Shown: positions 50,012-59,368, counted from the stretch's first letter. The stretch is DNA of 64,000 nt from a marine actinobacterium PHSC20C1 (GCA_000153145.1 CH672415.1:2351737-2415736); one strand, 5' to 3'. Notes: generated by a model not told the origin, from the sequence alone. A program made the numbers and translations.

Positions 50012-50527
50012 ATGGCGAACAAGGAAGCATCGGTCGCCGAGATGACGGATCTATTCCGTAACTCGACCGCCGTTCTGCTAACCGAGTATCGCGGACTCAC
50101 TGTTGCCCAGCTCAAGGAGCTGCGCAAGTCAATCAGTGAGCACGCAACATACGCCGTGGTGAAGAACACGCTGACAAAGATTGCAGCAAATGCCGCAGGC
50201 ATCTCGTCGTTCGACGAGGAGCTCGTTGGTCCTTCTGCAATCGCATTCGTACACGGTGACCCAGTCGCTGTTGCGAAGGCTATGCGTGACTTTGCCAAGG
50301 CAAATCCTCTTCTCGTAGTGAAGGGTGGTTACTTTGACGGTAACGCGCTCACTGCAGTTGAGGTCAAGAAGCTGGCCGATCTGGAAAGCCGGGAGGTGCT
50401 CCTTGCGAAGTTTGCTGGAGCAGCCAAGGCTTCACTGTTCGGTGCCGCGTATCTGTTCAACGCACCGCTCGCTCAGGCCGTTCGCACGGTCGACGCGCTG
50501 CGCGAGAAGCAGGATTCCGCGCAGTAA
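50012..50527 (+). CDS. rplJ: 50S ribosomal protein L10
   Basis: A 171-residue L10: [38 protein letters not shown] (outline), [11 protein letters not shown], and the C-terminal helix that binds L12 dimers ([19 protein letters not shown]). It anchors L7/L12 on the ribosomal stalk. A GTAGGGAG box lies just upstream of the ATG. It is followed by rplL after 39 nt. Confidence 0.97.
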   Translation: MANKEASVAEMTDLFRNSTAVLLTEYRGLTVAQLKELRKSISEHATYAVVKNTLTKIAANAAGISSFDEELVGPSAIAFVHGDPVAVAKAMRDFAKANPLLVVKGGYFDGNALTAVEVKKLADLESREVLLAKFAGAAKASLFGAAYLFNAPLAQAVRTVDALREKQDSAQ

Positions 50528-50566
50528 CGCGCGGGTTAATTAGCTTAAGAAATATAGGAGAAAATC

Positions 50567-50947
50567 ATGGCGAAAATGTCAAGCGACGACCTCATCGAGG
50601 CCTTCAAGGAACTGACCCTCATCGAACTCAGCGACTTCGTTAAGAAGTTCGAAGAGGTCTTCGAAGTTACTGCTGCTGCTCCCGTTGCTGCTGCTGCAGC
50701 TGGCGCACCTGCTGCCGCTGAAGAAGTTGAAGAGAAGGACTCATTCGACGTCGTTCTCGAATCAGCTGGCGAGAAGAAGATCCAGGTTATCAAGGAGGTG
50801 CGCAGCCTCACGAGCCTCGGTCTCGGCGAAGCAAAGGCAGTCGTTGATGGCGCTCCCAGTGTTGTACTCGAGGGTGCAAACAAGGAAGCTGCCGAGAAGG
50901 CAAAGGCTGCTCTTGAAGAAGCCGGCGCAACTGTAACCCTTAAGTAG
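50567..50947 (+). CDS. rplL: 50S ribosomal protein L7/L12
   Basis: A 126-residue L7/L12: N-terminal dimerisation domain ([28 protein letters not shown]), an Ala-rich flexible hinge ([18 protein letters not shown]), and the C-terminal factor-binding domain ([31 protein letters not shown], outline, with the K-x-x-x-I-K-x-V-R motif). It recruits elongation-factor GTPases. TATAGGAGA precedes the ATG. The unit ends at the terminator at 50999. Confidence 0.98.
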   Translation: MAKMSSDDLIEAFKELTLIELSDFVKKFEEVFEVTAAAPVAAAAAGAPAAAEEVEEKDSFDVVLESAGEKKIQVIKEVRSLTSLGLGEAKAVVDGAPSVVLEGANKEAAEKAKAALEEAGATVTLK

Positions 50948-50998
50948 TCGAACCCTTTAACTAGGATCGAGCCTCTCTAGAGGCATGCTTAGCCAGGA

Positions 50999-51027
50999 AG
51001 GCGTCACCCCTCGGGGTGGCGCCTTTC
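50999..51027 (+). terminator. Terminator after rplL
   Basis: AGGCGTCACCCC (50999-51010) and GGGGTGGCGCCT (51013-51024) pair with one G-U and a very short loop, followed by TTCT. A smaller hairpin (GCCTC-TCTA-GAGGC, 50971-50984) precedes it. Confidence 0.8.
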
Positions 51028-51098
51028 TGTGTTAACTAGCGTTGCGGCCTATCAACACGCCTCGAAGATGAGCCCCGAACCGGAGCGACGAAGAGACC

Positions 51099-51242
51099 TC
51101 GGGGGAGGGAGGGGGTGGGGCGCCTGGTAACCAGCCGAGCGCCCCACCAACGTGTCGCATCCGTTGACACCAGGGATCAGGTTCCGGAGGCGGAAGTGCG
51201 ACACGAGATCCGCTGGGTGCGTAAGAATACGGCGCCAGCGGA
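51099..51242. other. G-quadruplex motif and three consecutive hairpins in the rplL-luxR intergenic region
   Basis: In the 359-nt gap between two convergent genes, 51101-51120 on the plus strand reads G5-A-G3-A-G5-T-G4: four G-tracts with single-nucleotide loops. Three stems follow: GGTGGGGCGC/GCGCCCCACC (51114-51148, 10 bp, with inner CTGG/CCAG), CGTGTCGCA/TGCGACACG (51151-51205, 9 bp) and TCCGCTGG/CCAGCGGA (51209-51242, 8 bp). No ORF with a start signal is present. It could be a transcription barrier, a structured small RNA or an insertion scar. Confidence 0.6.
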
Positions 51243-51306
51243 AGTGGTCTACACAACGTATCGAGTTGAATCGAGTGCGGCAACTACGTCGAGGGTGATA
51301 GGCGGG

Positions 51307-52905
51307 TTAGTCGCGGGTGATCTCGACTTGGAGTCCGAGTTCACGCGATTTATGGATCGCTTCTGCTCGCGATGTAACGCCGAGCTTCCGATAGATGTTC
51401 TTGAGGTGCGACTTGACGGTGTTTACCGAAATGTAGAGCGACTCTGCAATCTGAGCCGAGCTGCTCCCGCGCACCAGCTCGCGCGCAATCGCTCGCTCTC
51501 GATCGCTCAACGCGAACGAATCCTGCGGACGAAGATTCACTGTCATGCCATCGAGTCGCTTAATGAGCGCACCCACCTCCAACGGCTGGCTGCGGGCTGA
51601 CGCACGCGTGAGCATCGATTGCACTGCATCGCTTGGCACGAGCCGGAATGGACTGTGCATGCGATTGCGCGCTGCGAGGCGCAAGGCTCGGTCGAAGGCG
51701 ACATCCGACTTCTCCTCGCCACCGAGGGCCAAACTTGCAGCCGCTTTGAGAAGATAGACGTCAGCGAAAGTGCGGCTGGAGTGGGCGTCGCCAAGGGCCT
51801 CGCAGTCGCGAAGCGCCTCGAGCGTGCCGCGAAAGTCGCCGGTGACTAGTCGCAGGTGTGCCACGAGTCTGCTGGGGCAAACGGTGTGATGCTGGGTGGG
51901 CGTCAGCTGTGCGAGCACATCCCAAGCGGCCCCGGGATCGCTAAGTTGCAAGAAAGCTGCCGCCCGTAATCCGGTAATTTCTGAATAGACGAAACTTGCC
52001 GGCTGCCACTCGTCGAGAGAGTGCAGTGCTGATCGGAGCTGGTCGAGACCTTCATGGGGGCTACCGGAGAAAAGTTCGAAGTAGGCCTGGGCATAGATGC
52101 CTAGTGGTTCCCAATCACTGTCTGCAATGGCCGACTGCACCCGGGGAATTAGATTCTCGGCGACATCTGCTCCGCGCTGATTAATCGTGATCAGCAACTC
52201 AGTGACGAGAGCAGGGGCATTAAAGCGACTAGTGCGAAGAGCGGGACTTGCACCAGTCGACTCCGCTCGAGCAACATAACTCAGCGCATGATCGAAATCA
52301 CCGAGCAGGTATTGAATGAGTGCCAAGCCGCCGAATACCTCAAGTTGGTCGGCGGCGCTCAAATTGGTTTCCGCTAGCGAGCCGGCAAGCCGGTAATCAG
52401 TTTTGGCTCGGTCAAAATCGCCGCTATGAAGAAGAATTGCTCCGCGTTGGAGTGCAATCTCGGCAGTAATCGGAATGCGTTTGGCGAGGGGGATAAGATC
52501 GTCGCCTTCAGCGATCGAACTAGCGATCGTGATCGCCTCAAAAGCATCGTTGAGGCGTCCGAGAGAGCGCAAGGCTGCAGCGTGATGCACGTGGTGAGTT
52601 GCCCGTACGAACGCGGGAGTCGTAGGAACCAACAGTGCCCGAGCGGCCTCAAAGTAAGGAAGTGCAGCAACTAGGCTTGTCGATTCTGCCGAACGGAAGC
52701 TTGCCGCGTAGCAAGTAACAAGCCAAGGATCGCTGTGCCAAAGCTCGTGAGGCGCGGAATCGAGCATTAAGCGGATGCGTGAACCAGGGATTCCCGCGAG
52801 CTGGGGCCACACTGTGCTGAGCTCATTGAGCGCAAGCGCAAAGGTCTCATCAGTATTCGCAGCCGAAAAAGCGCGCTCTAGAGTGCTCGTATCGGCTATC
52901 GCCAT
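51307..52905 (-). CDS. Large LuxR-type transcriptional regulator with TPR-like region
   Basis: The 532-residue protein ends in a LuxR HTH (about 463-520: LSDRERAIARELVRGSSSAQIAESLYISVNTVKSHLKNIYRKLGV in outline). The preceding ~400 residues are all-helical with Ala/Leu-rich antiparallel pairs like a TPR or MalT-type superhelix. No Walker A is seen, so it lacks the STAND ATPase of full-length MalT/LAL regulators and resembles the C-terminal half of one. It may sense a peptide or protein partner. It is alone, read toward rplL. The repeat-rich LAxTG protein gene is divergent on its upstream side, 273 nt away, and is a possible target. Confidence 0.8.
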   Translation of the reverse strand: MAIADTSTLERAFSAANTDETFALALNELSTVWPQLAGIPGSRIRLMLDSAPHELWHSDPWLVTCYAASFRSAESTSLVAALPYFEAARALLVPTTPAFVRATHHVHHAAALRSLGRLNDAFEAITIASSIAEGDDLIPLAKRIPITAEIALQRGAILLHSGDFDRAKTDYRLAGSLAETNLSAADQLEVFGGLALIQYLLGDFDHALSYVARAESTGASPALRTSRFNAPALVTELLITINQRGADVAENLIPRVQSAIADSDWEPLGIYAQAYFELFSGSPHEGLDQLRSALHSLDEWQPASFVYSEITGLRAAAFLQLSDPGAAWDVLAQLTPTQHHTVCPSRLVAHLRLVTGDFRGTLEALRDCEALGDAHSSRTFADVYLLKAAASLALGGEEKSDVAFDRALRLAARNRMHSPFRLVPSDAVQSMLTRASARSQPLEVGALIKRLDGMTVNLRPQDSFALSDRERAIARELVRGSSSAQIAESLYISVNTVKSHLKNIYRKLGVTSRAEAIHKSRELGLQVEITRD

Positions 52906-53126
52906 CTTCTACCCCCTCTTCGAGAGTTGTGTCTCGATGAGTTCGTCGTTCTCGCCTATTCGGGTGGGTGACGCGAGATTCATAGACTACCGTCCAGCGC
53001 GTCGGCTTGCGCTCGCCTTACAGCACCCCCCATAATAGGCACGTCGCATTCTTGACCCCCGAACGTGTGACACCACCCGATAGAGCTACCCGGAATTCCC
53101 CGCCGGTCTGACGCGCCCCCCAGCGT

Positions 53127-53178
53127 TTCAGGTTCGAATACGTTCCGTGTCGCTCGCTACCCGAGAGCGAAACCTGAA
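53127..53178 (+). promoter_or_regulatory. Hairpin enclosing the region before the GTG of the surface protein gene
   Basis: TTCAGGTT (53127-53134) and AACCTGAA (53171-53178) are perfect inverted repeats, and CGCTC/GAGCG (53151-53169) lies inside. The right arm ends one base before the GTG and covers the place where a ribosome-binding site should be; no clear Shine-Dalgarno is seen. It could regulate translation or be an operator. Confidence 0.5.
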
Positions 53179-55269
53179 GTGAATAACTTTTTGGTGCGTT
53201 GGCGCGCCGCAAATCGAACCCCCCGATTCGATAAGTCCACTGGTCAACCTCGTAAGCGAGGACTACTTCGAGACACTCGCGGCATTGCTGCGGTAGTTGC
53301 CCTAGCCCTTGTGGTGGGATCCGGCTTGGCTGTCGTCTCCGTTTCCTCGGCAGCTGAGGCACACACTCCGAGTATCAAGGTCACCTGTGAAGGCGTCACC
53401 GTTACGGGCCTTTACTACGAGGCAAGTGGATCGGGTGAGGGACAGCAGAACCTCATCAAGTTCCAGCTTCAGGGTGGCGAGCAGCAGGTAGTTCCGTTCA
53501 GCAAGAACGCGACACAGTACTTCGCTTTTCCCAACTCCACTCAGGCTCACACGTTCACCGCTTCGGTGACTGCGTGGAACAACCCGACGCACACAAGTTG
53601 GAACCGCACGTGGACCAAGACTTCCACGCCGTGTGTTTCACAGAGCATCATTGATGTCACCGCACCTCGCTGTGACGTTCCCGGTGGTTCGACTGACATC
53701 ACGGCAACGTTCAAGGACCTTGTCGCTGAGCGAAGCTACGAAGTCACTCTCGCTGGCGGCGCCGGTGGAACGAAGACCGCAACATACACGCCCAAGCAGA
53801 CCACGGGTAGCTACACGTGGGCGGGAACGGCCGCTGGCCCTACCTACACGGTCACGATTACCGACAAGACAAACCGAGACCTCACGGCAAGCAAGACCGT
53901 TCAGTCGGTAGCTTGCCCTGAGCTCTCAGGAATTGCCATTGTCCCCACCGAGTGCACGGTTCCTGGTGAAAGTGCCGCGATCAAAGTCAATGTCAGTGAT
54001 CTCGTTATCGGCCGTGAATACCGCATTGACGTAGTCAACGCCGGCTCAGACGCCATCGTAGACAGCCACACCTTTATCGCCAACGCGACCACGGGTGCGT
54101 ACAATTCCGCTGCAACGCCGTCGGCGAGCTACTACGTAACTGTCGTCGACACGAGCGAGTCGAACGCAACGCCTCTGAAGAGCAGCGTTCATGCGTTCCT
54201 GCCGTGTCCCGAAGCTATTACAAAGCCCACGGTGACGGCTACACAGTGCGACGTAGTGTCGACGGATGCCCAGGGTGAGGTCACTGTCGCTGTTGAGGGA
54301 CTTGTTCCCGGTCGCACCTACAACATCGTGGTAACTGATGGCGCAAAGAATGCAGTCTTCACAAACAGCGGTTTTGTTGCGACAACCGATCGTTTCGATG
54401 TGGAACTTTCGGAACTCGCTGAAGGCACCTACACGGTTACCGTGACCGACGCTCTCGTTCCGAGCTACACGGCGAGTACCTCTGCGACGATCGTGCCGTG
54501 TGCTACCAACGACACGACAATCGAACTGGCCGCTGAGCAGTGCACCGTTCCCGGCGGCGCGGCTGCGATCACCGCTACCGTTTCTAACTTTGCCGTTGGT
54601 CGTGACTACACGGTGACGTTGATGCTCAACAACGTTGCAGTAGGTGCAGCGCAGAAGCTCGACTCAAGCACCGGCGATGCGCAAAAGTTCACTTTCGCTG
54701 GCCTTGAGCCAGCCAACACCTACCGTGTGATCGTGACCGATACTAAGTCGAGCCCGACGGTTACGGCTGCAGCAGACACCTACTTGGCTGCCTGCCCCGG
54801 CAACCCGGTCGTGATGGTCACTCAGGCTGAGTGCAACGTCCTCGGTGCTTCCACCATCTCAATCTCTGCCAAGGACCTCGTTGTTGGCCAGACCTACACG
54901 GTCACTGTAGTTACGAAGTCGACGGGCGACGCTGTTGCGGGAGTTGCTCCGATCACGTTCGAAGCAGACAAGCCGACTCGTACGCTAGATGTCACCAATG
55001 TGCCGAACGGTGAAACCTACACGGTTTCAATTGTGAATGCAGACAAGACATTGAGTGCTGAAGGCGACATCACTCTGGAGGTATGCGACCTGCCCACCTT
55101 CCCCCTCCCGCCAGAAGAGCCACCGGCGACTATTGAACTGCCAACTCTGGCATTCACAGGCTCGAGCACAATCGCTCCGACACTCGCTGGACTCGGGTTC
55201 CTGCAGCTCGGATTGGTGCTCGTAGGGTTCAGCATTGCGCGACGACGTTCGGTAGTTCGCAAAGGTTGA
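53179..55269 (+). CDS. LAxTG-anchored surface protein with five Cys-paired repeats
   Basis: The 696-residue exported protein has a long basic n-region then a signal helix (IAAVVALALVVGSGLAVVSVSSAAEA). After a first beta domain come five repeats of about 90 residues, each starting with C-x-V (RCDVPGG, ECTVPGE, QCDVVST, QCTVPGG, ECNVLGA), continuing with a (L/V)-V-x-G-x-x-Y-x-(V/I)-x-(V/L) strand (GREYRIDV, GRTYNIVV, GRDYTVTL, GQTYTVTV), and most closing in a (A/P)-C-P/E strand that supplies a second Cys. They look like Ig-like domains with an internal disulfide. The C-terminus has a Pro-rich spacer (LPPEEPPATIELP), LAFTG, a hydrophobic helix and an RRRSVVRKG tail. Probably an adhesin or structural wall protein. 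Confidence 0.8.
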   Translation: MNNFLVRWRAANRTPRFDKSTGQPRKRGLLRDTRGIAAVVALALVVGSGLAVVSVSSAAEAHTPSIKVTCEGVTVTGLYYEASGSGEGQQNLIKFQLQGGEQQVVPFSKNATQYFAFPNSTQAHTFTASVTAWNNPTHTSWNRTWTKTSTPCVSQSIIDVTAPRCDVPGGSTDITATFKDLVAERSYEVTLAGGAGGTKTATYTPKQTTGSYTWAGTAAGPTYTVTITDKTNRDLTASKTVQSVACPELSGIAIVPTECTVPGESAAIKVNVSDLVIGREYRIDVVNAGSDAIVDSHTFIANATTGAYNSAATPSASYYVTVVDTSESNATPLKSSVHAFLPCPEAITKPTVTATQCDVVSTDAQGEVTVAVEGLVPGRTYNIVVTDGAKNAVFTNSGFVATTDRFDVELSELAEGTYTVTVTDALVPSYTASTSATIVPCATNDTTIELAAEQCTVPGGAAAITATVSNFAVGRDYTVTLMLNNVAVGAAQKLDSSTGDAQKFTFAGLEPANTYRVIVTDTKSSPTVTAAADTYLAACPGNPVVMVTQAECNVLGASTISISAKDLVVGQTYTVTVVTKSTGDAVAGVAPITFEADKPTRTLDVTNVPNGETYTVSIVNADKTLSAEGDITLEVCDLPTFPLPPEEPPATIELPTLAFTGSSTIAPTLAGLGFLQLGLVLVGFSIARRRSVVRKG

Positions 55270-55277
55270 TCCCGACG

Positions 55278-55316
55278 GTTCGGCGGGTGGCCCTGGTCGC
55301 CCGCCGAACTTCATTT
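55278..55316 (+). terminator. Terminator after the five-repeat surface protein
   Basis: GTTCGGCGGG (55278-55287) and CCCGCCGAAC (55300-55309) form a perfect 10-bp stem with a 12-nt loop, followed by TTCATTT. Confidence 0.8.
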
Positions 55317-55325
55317 AGCGGTTTC

Positions 55326-55353
55326 TCGCACAGCGCACTCATGCGCTGTGCGA
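55326..55353. terminator. Second perfect hairpin before the ABC exporter gene
   Basis: TCGCACAGCGC (55326-55336) and GCGCTGTGCGA (55343-55353) form an 11-bp stem with a 6-nt loop. It lies 17 nt after the previous terminator and 39 nt before the next ATG, so it is either a tandem terminator or an operator for the ABC exporter gene. Confidence 0.55.
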
Positions 55354-55392
55354 TTGGCCTTTAACGGTGTGGTCGCGAACTAGTCTCGAACT

Positions 55393-57243
55393 ATGAGCAC
55401 AGTAGGTGGCGCCCACCGTGGCGGTCGGATGAGCGGTGGCGACTATTCTGCCCAGAAGGCTGCGAACGCGGCCGCTCCCAAAGTCCCGAATCTCTTGCGG
55501 CGGATCGCCCACCTCTTCGAGCCCCACCGCTCGGCCCTAGTACTCACTATCACTCTCGTACTGATCGGGGCGGCAATCAGTGTCCTGCCCCCTCTGCTAA
55601 CCAAGCAGGCGTTCGACGAGGGACTGTTCCCTTCGGGCGGCCCCAACATTCCGGTGCTCATGCAGCTCGTCAGCATCATGGTCGGGCTTTGGATTGCATC
55701 CGCTGCTCTTGGCGTCTGGCAGACTTTCCTCACGGCGACCGTCGGCAACAAAGTTATGGGCGCACTCAGAGTGCGCCTCTTTGATCAGCTCCAGCGCATG
55801 GAGCTAGCGTTCTTCACTCGAACCAAGACCGGAGTCATCCAATCGCGACTTCAAAATGACGTCGGCGGCGTAGCTGGAGTTCTCAATAACACTGTCTCAA
55901 GCGTTATTGGCAACACCGTGACGGTCATAGCTGCGTTCATCAGCATGCTCGTACTCAGTTGGCAGCTCACCATCGTGGCGGTGATCGTACTGCCCGGCAT
56001 CGTCATCGCTCAGCGCCGTGTGGGCCAAATTCGTGCCCGAATCGCCACCAAAACTCAAGAGTCACTGAGCAACATGACCGCGATTACTCAAGAGTCACTG
56101 AGTGTCTCGGGCATCCTGCTGTCAAAGAGCTTCAATCAGCAAGAGGTCGAGACCGAGCGCTATTCCGACGAAAACAAGCAGCAAATCGATCTGCAGGTGC
56201 GTCAGCAAATGAGTGGGCAGTGGTTCTTCGCCACCGTCAACATCTTCTTATCGATCATCCCCGCGATCGTCTACGTCGTCGCCGCGTACCTCATAACCGG
56301 CGGCGTTGACGTCACCGCCGGCACGATCGTTGCCTTCACCACCGTCCAGGCCCGACTCATGTTCCCCCTGCTCGGGCTCATGCGCGTTGCGCTCGACCTT
56401 CAAACCTCCTCAGCGCTGTTTGCGCGAATCTTCGAATATCTTGACCTCACGCCAGCGATCACCGATAAGACTGACGCCCACGGGGTGCGCGGTAACGCGC
56501 TAGGAGCTGTCGCCTTCGACAACGTGACTTTTAGGTACCCGGATGCCGACGCATCCACAAAGGCGACGCTCGACTCAGTTTCATTCTCAATCGAGCCCGG
56601 ACAGTACGCCGCATTCGTGGGGCCGTCCGGCGCAGGAAAGACCACGGTTTCATACCTTATTCCGCGTCTACACGAGGCTAGCGACGGTCGCGTACTCTTC
56701 GCTGGAGACGACGTTCGCGACCTCACTCAAGACTCGCTGATCCGCAATATCGGTATCGTCAGCCAAGAGACCTACCTCTTTCACGCGAGTATCGCTGAGA
56801 ACCTTTCGTACGCGAGACCAGACGCCACTACCGAGCAAGTTGAGGCTGCGGCGCGCGCGGCGAACATCCACGAAACGATCATGTCGTTCCCTGAGGGCTA
56901 TGAGACAGTCGTGGGGGAGCGTGGCTACCGTCTTTCTGGCGGAGAGAAGCAACGCATTGCGATCGCGCGCGTACTCCTCAAGGATCCGAGCGTGCTGATC
57001 CTTGACGAGGCAACCAGTGCGCTGGACTCGATTTCGGAACGAACCGTGCAAGCCGCACTCGACACGGCGGCGCGGGGACGAACGACTATTGCCGTCGCGC
57101 ATCGACTGTCAACGGTCCGTTCAGCCGACGTAATCTTTGTCGTTGATGCCGGATCGATCGTGGAACGTGGGACACATCCTGAGCTCATCGCACTCGGTGG
57201 CGTGTATTCGCGGTTGTACGCGGAGCAAAACCGCACCGACTAA
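55393..57243 (+). CDS. ABC exporter, fused permease and ATPase (MsbA/LmrA-like)
   Basis: A 616-residue half-transporter with six membrane helices (about 45-345) followed by the nucleotide-binding domain: Walker A GPSGAGKTTVSYL, signature LSGGEKQRIAIARVL, Walker B VLILDEATSALDS, and switch His in VAHRLSTVRSADV. It should dimerise and export lipids, peptides or drugs. The N-terminal ~30 residues are Gly/Ala-rich. ATG 55393 lies 6 nt after TAGTCT, so the mRNA may be leaderless. A different type of efflux gene (Bcr/CflA) follows after 139 nt. Confidence 0.93.
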   Translation: MSTVGGAHRGGRMSGGDYSAQKAANAAAPKVPNLLRRIAHLFEPHRSALVLTITLVLIGAAISVLPPLLTKQAFDEGLFPSGGPNIPVLMQLVSIMVGLWIASAALGVWQTFLTATVGNKVMGALRVRLFDQLQRMELAFFTRTKTGVIQSRLQNDVGGVAGVLNNTVSSVIGNTVTVIAAFISMLVLSWQLTIVAVIVLPGIVIAQRRVGQIRARIATKTQESLSNMTAITQESLSVSGILLSKSFNQQEVETERYSDENKQQIDLQVRQQMSGQWFFATVNIFLSIIPAIVYVVAAYLITGGVDVTAGTIVAFTTVQARLMFPLLGLMRVALDLQTSSALFARIFEYLDLTPAITDKTDAHGVRGNALGAVAFDNVTFRYPDADASTKATLDSVSFSIEPGQYAAFVGPSGAGKTTVSYLIPRLHEASDGRVLFAGDDVRDLTQDSLIRNIGIVSQETYLFHASIAENLSYARPDATTEQVEAAARAANIHETIMSFPEGYETVVGERGYRLSGGEKQRIAIARVLLKDPSVLILDEATSALDSISERTVQAALDTAARGRTTIAVAHRLSTVRSADVIFVVDAGSIVERGTHPELIALGGVYSRLYAEQNRTD

Positions 57244-57382
57244 GCACAGAGCCCGCAGATTATGGTTCGCATCCCAGCGTCGTGGCTGATGTTCAAGCGG
57301 GCATAGGCTAGGTAAGCCCTCGGGGTTGCGGGCGCTCTATATTCGCCGCGCCCCTCAGGGCATCTTCTTAGCAAGGACTCAT

Positions 57383-58612
57383 GTGACTACCGTCGTTCAT
57401 CCCGGTGACTCGCTGTCGGCACGCCAACGACTCGTTTACGTTCTCGTGCTGGGTGCACTGACTGCACTGGGGCCGTTCACCGTCGATCTCTACCTTCCGG
57501 CATTCCCCCTCATCGAGGCGGATCTGCACACGACGGCCGCTATTGTTCAGCTCACTCTCACCGCGACGACTCTCGGCTTCGCCCTAGGACAGTTGATTGT
57601 TGGACCGCTCAGCGACCGCTTGGGCCGCCGCCTTCCCCTAATCGTGGCCACGAGCGTGCACCTGTTGGCAAGTCTGGGAGTCGCGGTCGCAGGAAATATT
57701 GAACTCCTCTTTGTCTTCCGGCTCGTGCAGGGCATGGGTGCTGCTGCGGGGGCGGTAGTCGCGATGGCTGTCGTCCGTGATCTTTTCGGTGGGCTGCCGC
57801 TAGTGCGGATGCTTTCACGGCTGGCGCTCGTTCAAGGACTGGCACCGATCCTTGCGCCGCTCATTGGATCGCAACTGCTGCTTATTACTCCGTGGCGCGG
57901 AATGTTCGTGTTCTTAGCAATCTACGGCGCCCTCGTACTGCTCGCCGCCTGGTTCTTCATCGTGGAGACGCTGCCCCCGGCGCGACGCCGCGATCTTGGC
58001 CACGCCACAGCGAGACAACGCTACAAGGCGCTCTTTACTGACCGCGTATTCGTGGGCACTGCGATCATTGCCGGCATGACGTTCTCTGGGCTCTTCGCCT
58101 ATCTCGCATCGTCACCATTCCTACTGCAAAATGTCTACGGTCTCGACCCGCAAGCCTTCGGAATTGTCTTCGCGGTGAACTCGATTGGTGTCGTAATCGG
58201 TGTTCAAACGAGCGCCTTCCTCATGCGATTCATCGGCCCACAGTGGATTCTCGCGGGTTCAGGAGTTCTGCTCTTACTTGCGGCATCCACGATCGTGTTC
58301 TTGGATGTTGTCAACGGCGACCTGATCACCGTTCTAATTCCTCTTTTCTTCTTCGTAATGGCGTGCGGTTTCTCATTTCCCTGCACGCAGGTACTCGCGC
58401 TCGCGAACCACGGGGGAGAGGCCGCCACGGCAGCATCCGTTCTGGGGGCGGTGAACTTCGGACTTGCAGGGCTCACGTCACCCATCGTCGGAGCGTTCGG
58501 CATCACCAACGCAATCCCAATGGGAGTCGTGATGGGCTGCACAGCGATTGTCTCGATTGTTGTGATGTGGACGGTCGTTCGGCCGCGTTCGGTACCCGCC
58601 CTTTCACGCTGA
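57383..58612 (+). CDS. Bcr/CflA-family multidrug MFS transporter
   Basis: From the GTG at 57383 (AAGGA box) the protein has 409 residues and 12 hydrophobic segments. The Bcr/CflA signature (TIGR00710) is visible: LGALTALGPFTVDLYLPAFPLIEADLHT at helix 1, then GQLIVGPLSDRLGRRLPLI (MFS motif A) and FRLVQGMGAAAGAVVAMAVVRDLF. It probably exports drugs or sulfonamide-like compounds by proton antiport. An earlier TTG at 57326 is in frame but the added residues do not fit the family. It is flanked by the ABC exporter and a PAP2 phosphatase. Confidence 0.92.
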   Translation: MTTVVHPGDSLSARQRLVYVLVLGALTALGPFTVDLYLPAFPLIEADLHTTAAIVQLTLTATTLGFALGQLIVGPLSDRLGRRLPLIVATSVHLLASLGVAVAGNIELLFVFRLVQGMGAAAGAVVAMAVVRDLFGGLPLVRMLSRLALVQGLAPILAPLIGSQLLLITPWRGMFVFLAIYGALVLLAAWFFIVETLPPARRRDLGHATARQRYKALFTDRVFVGTAIIAGMTFSGLFAYLASSPFLLQNVYGLDPQAFGIVFAVNSIGVVIGVQTSAFLMRFIGPQWILAGSGVLLLLAASTIVFLDVVNGDLITVLIPLFFFVMACGFSFPCTQVLALANHGGEAATAASVLGAVNFGLAGLTSPIVGAFGITNAIPMGVVMGCTAIVSIVVMWTVVRPRSVPALSR

Positions 58613-58690
58613 CCCGTTAGTTCTGTACGGCGTCCGCGGGTGCACCGCGCTTCTCGGGGACCGCTGAGGGTTAGCCGGTAGCGTGAGCGT

Positions 58691-59329
58691 GTGAACTCTC
58701 AGCTCTCACCCGCCGACGCTCGCCGCATCACATCGCACTGGCCGCTGATCAGCGGCGTAGGGGCCGTGATTCTGGCTGTCGTGCTTGGCGTACTCATTGC
58801 CACGCGAAACAGTCCGCTGAGTCTCGATCAGCTCGTGCTTGATGACTTCGTCAATATTCGCGTGAACTTTCTCACTGTGCCCGCGCTTGCCTTGAATTTC
58901 ATCGGCGGTGGATGGTTCGGTGTCTTTGTTGTACCGCTTGGCGGAGCTCTTGCGTTCGTACTAGCTCGGCGACGATGGTCGGCGGTGTACTTCTTGGCGG
59001 CATCTGCCGCGAGCGCCGGAGTTGTTCAACTGCTCAAGACTACTTTCGGTCGCGCGCGGCCTGATGCGATTCTGGTGACGGCGGACCTCGGCTCTTTCCC
59101 GTCCGGGCACGTAGCAAATGCTGCCACGCTCGCTGTCGTGCTGATCATTCTCTTGCAGCGCCGTTGGGTGTGGATCGCCGGCATCGTTTACACGATCCTG
59201 ATGATCTTGAGCCGCACGTATCTTGGCGCGCACTGGCTGAGCGACACTATCGGCGGCGCACTGGTGGGGATCGGGATCGCGGTGATTCTGTGGGCACCGT
59301 TCGCGCGAAGAATATCTGCTGAAACTTAG
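58691..59329 (+). CDS. PAP2-family membrane phosphatase
   Basis: The 212-residue integral membrane protein contains the full PAP2 catalytic triad of motifs: KTTFGRARP (K-x6-RP), SFPSGHVANAA (PSGH), and SRTYLGAHWLSD (S-R-x5-H-x3-D). Family members dephosphorylate undecaprenyl pyrophosphate, phosphatidylglycerol phosphate or phosphatidic acid on the outer membrane face. The substrate is not known here; undecaprenyl-PP recycling is a common role. GTG lies 6 nt after TAGCGT, so the message may be leaderless. Confidence 0.9.
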   Translation: MNSQLSPADARRITSHWPLISGVGAVILAVVLGVLIATRNSPLSLDQLVLDDFVNIRVNFLTVPALALNFIGGGWFGVFVVPLGGALAFVLARRRWSAVYFLAASAASAGVVQLLKTTFGRARPDAILVTADLGSFPSGHVANAATLAVVLIILLQRRWVWIAGIVYTILMILSRTYLGAHWLSDTIGGALVGIGIAVILWAPFARRISAET

Positions 59330-59368
59330 GCCGTGGCGCGTCGTTGTGGAGGACGCTAACGTCTGATC

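Noticed and set aside
51115..51600. 161-codon plus-strand ORF opposite the LuxR gene
   Set aside because: Mostly a shadow of the LuxR gene; the remainder is the structured intergenic region, with no start signal.
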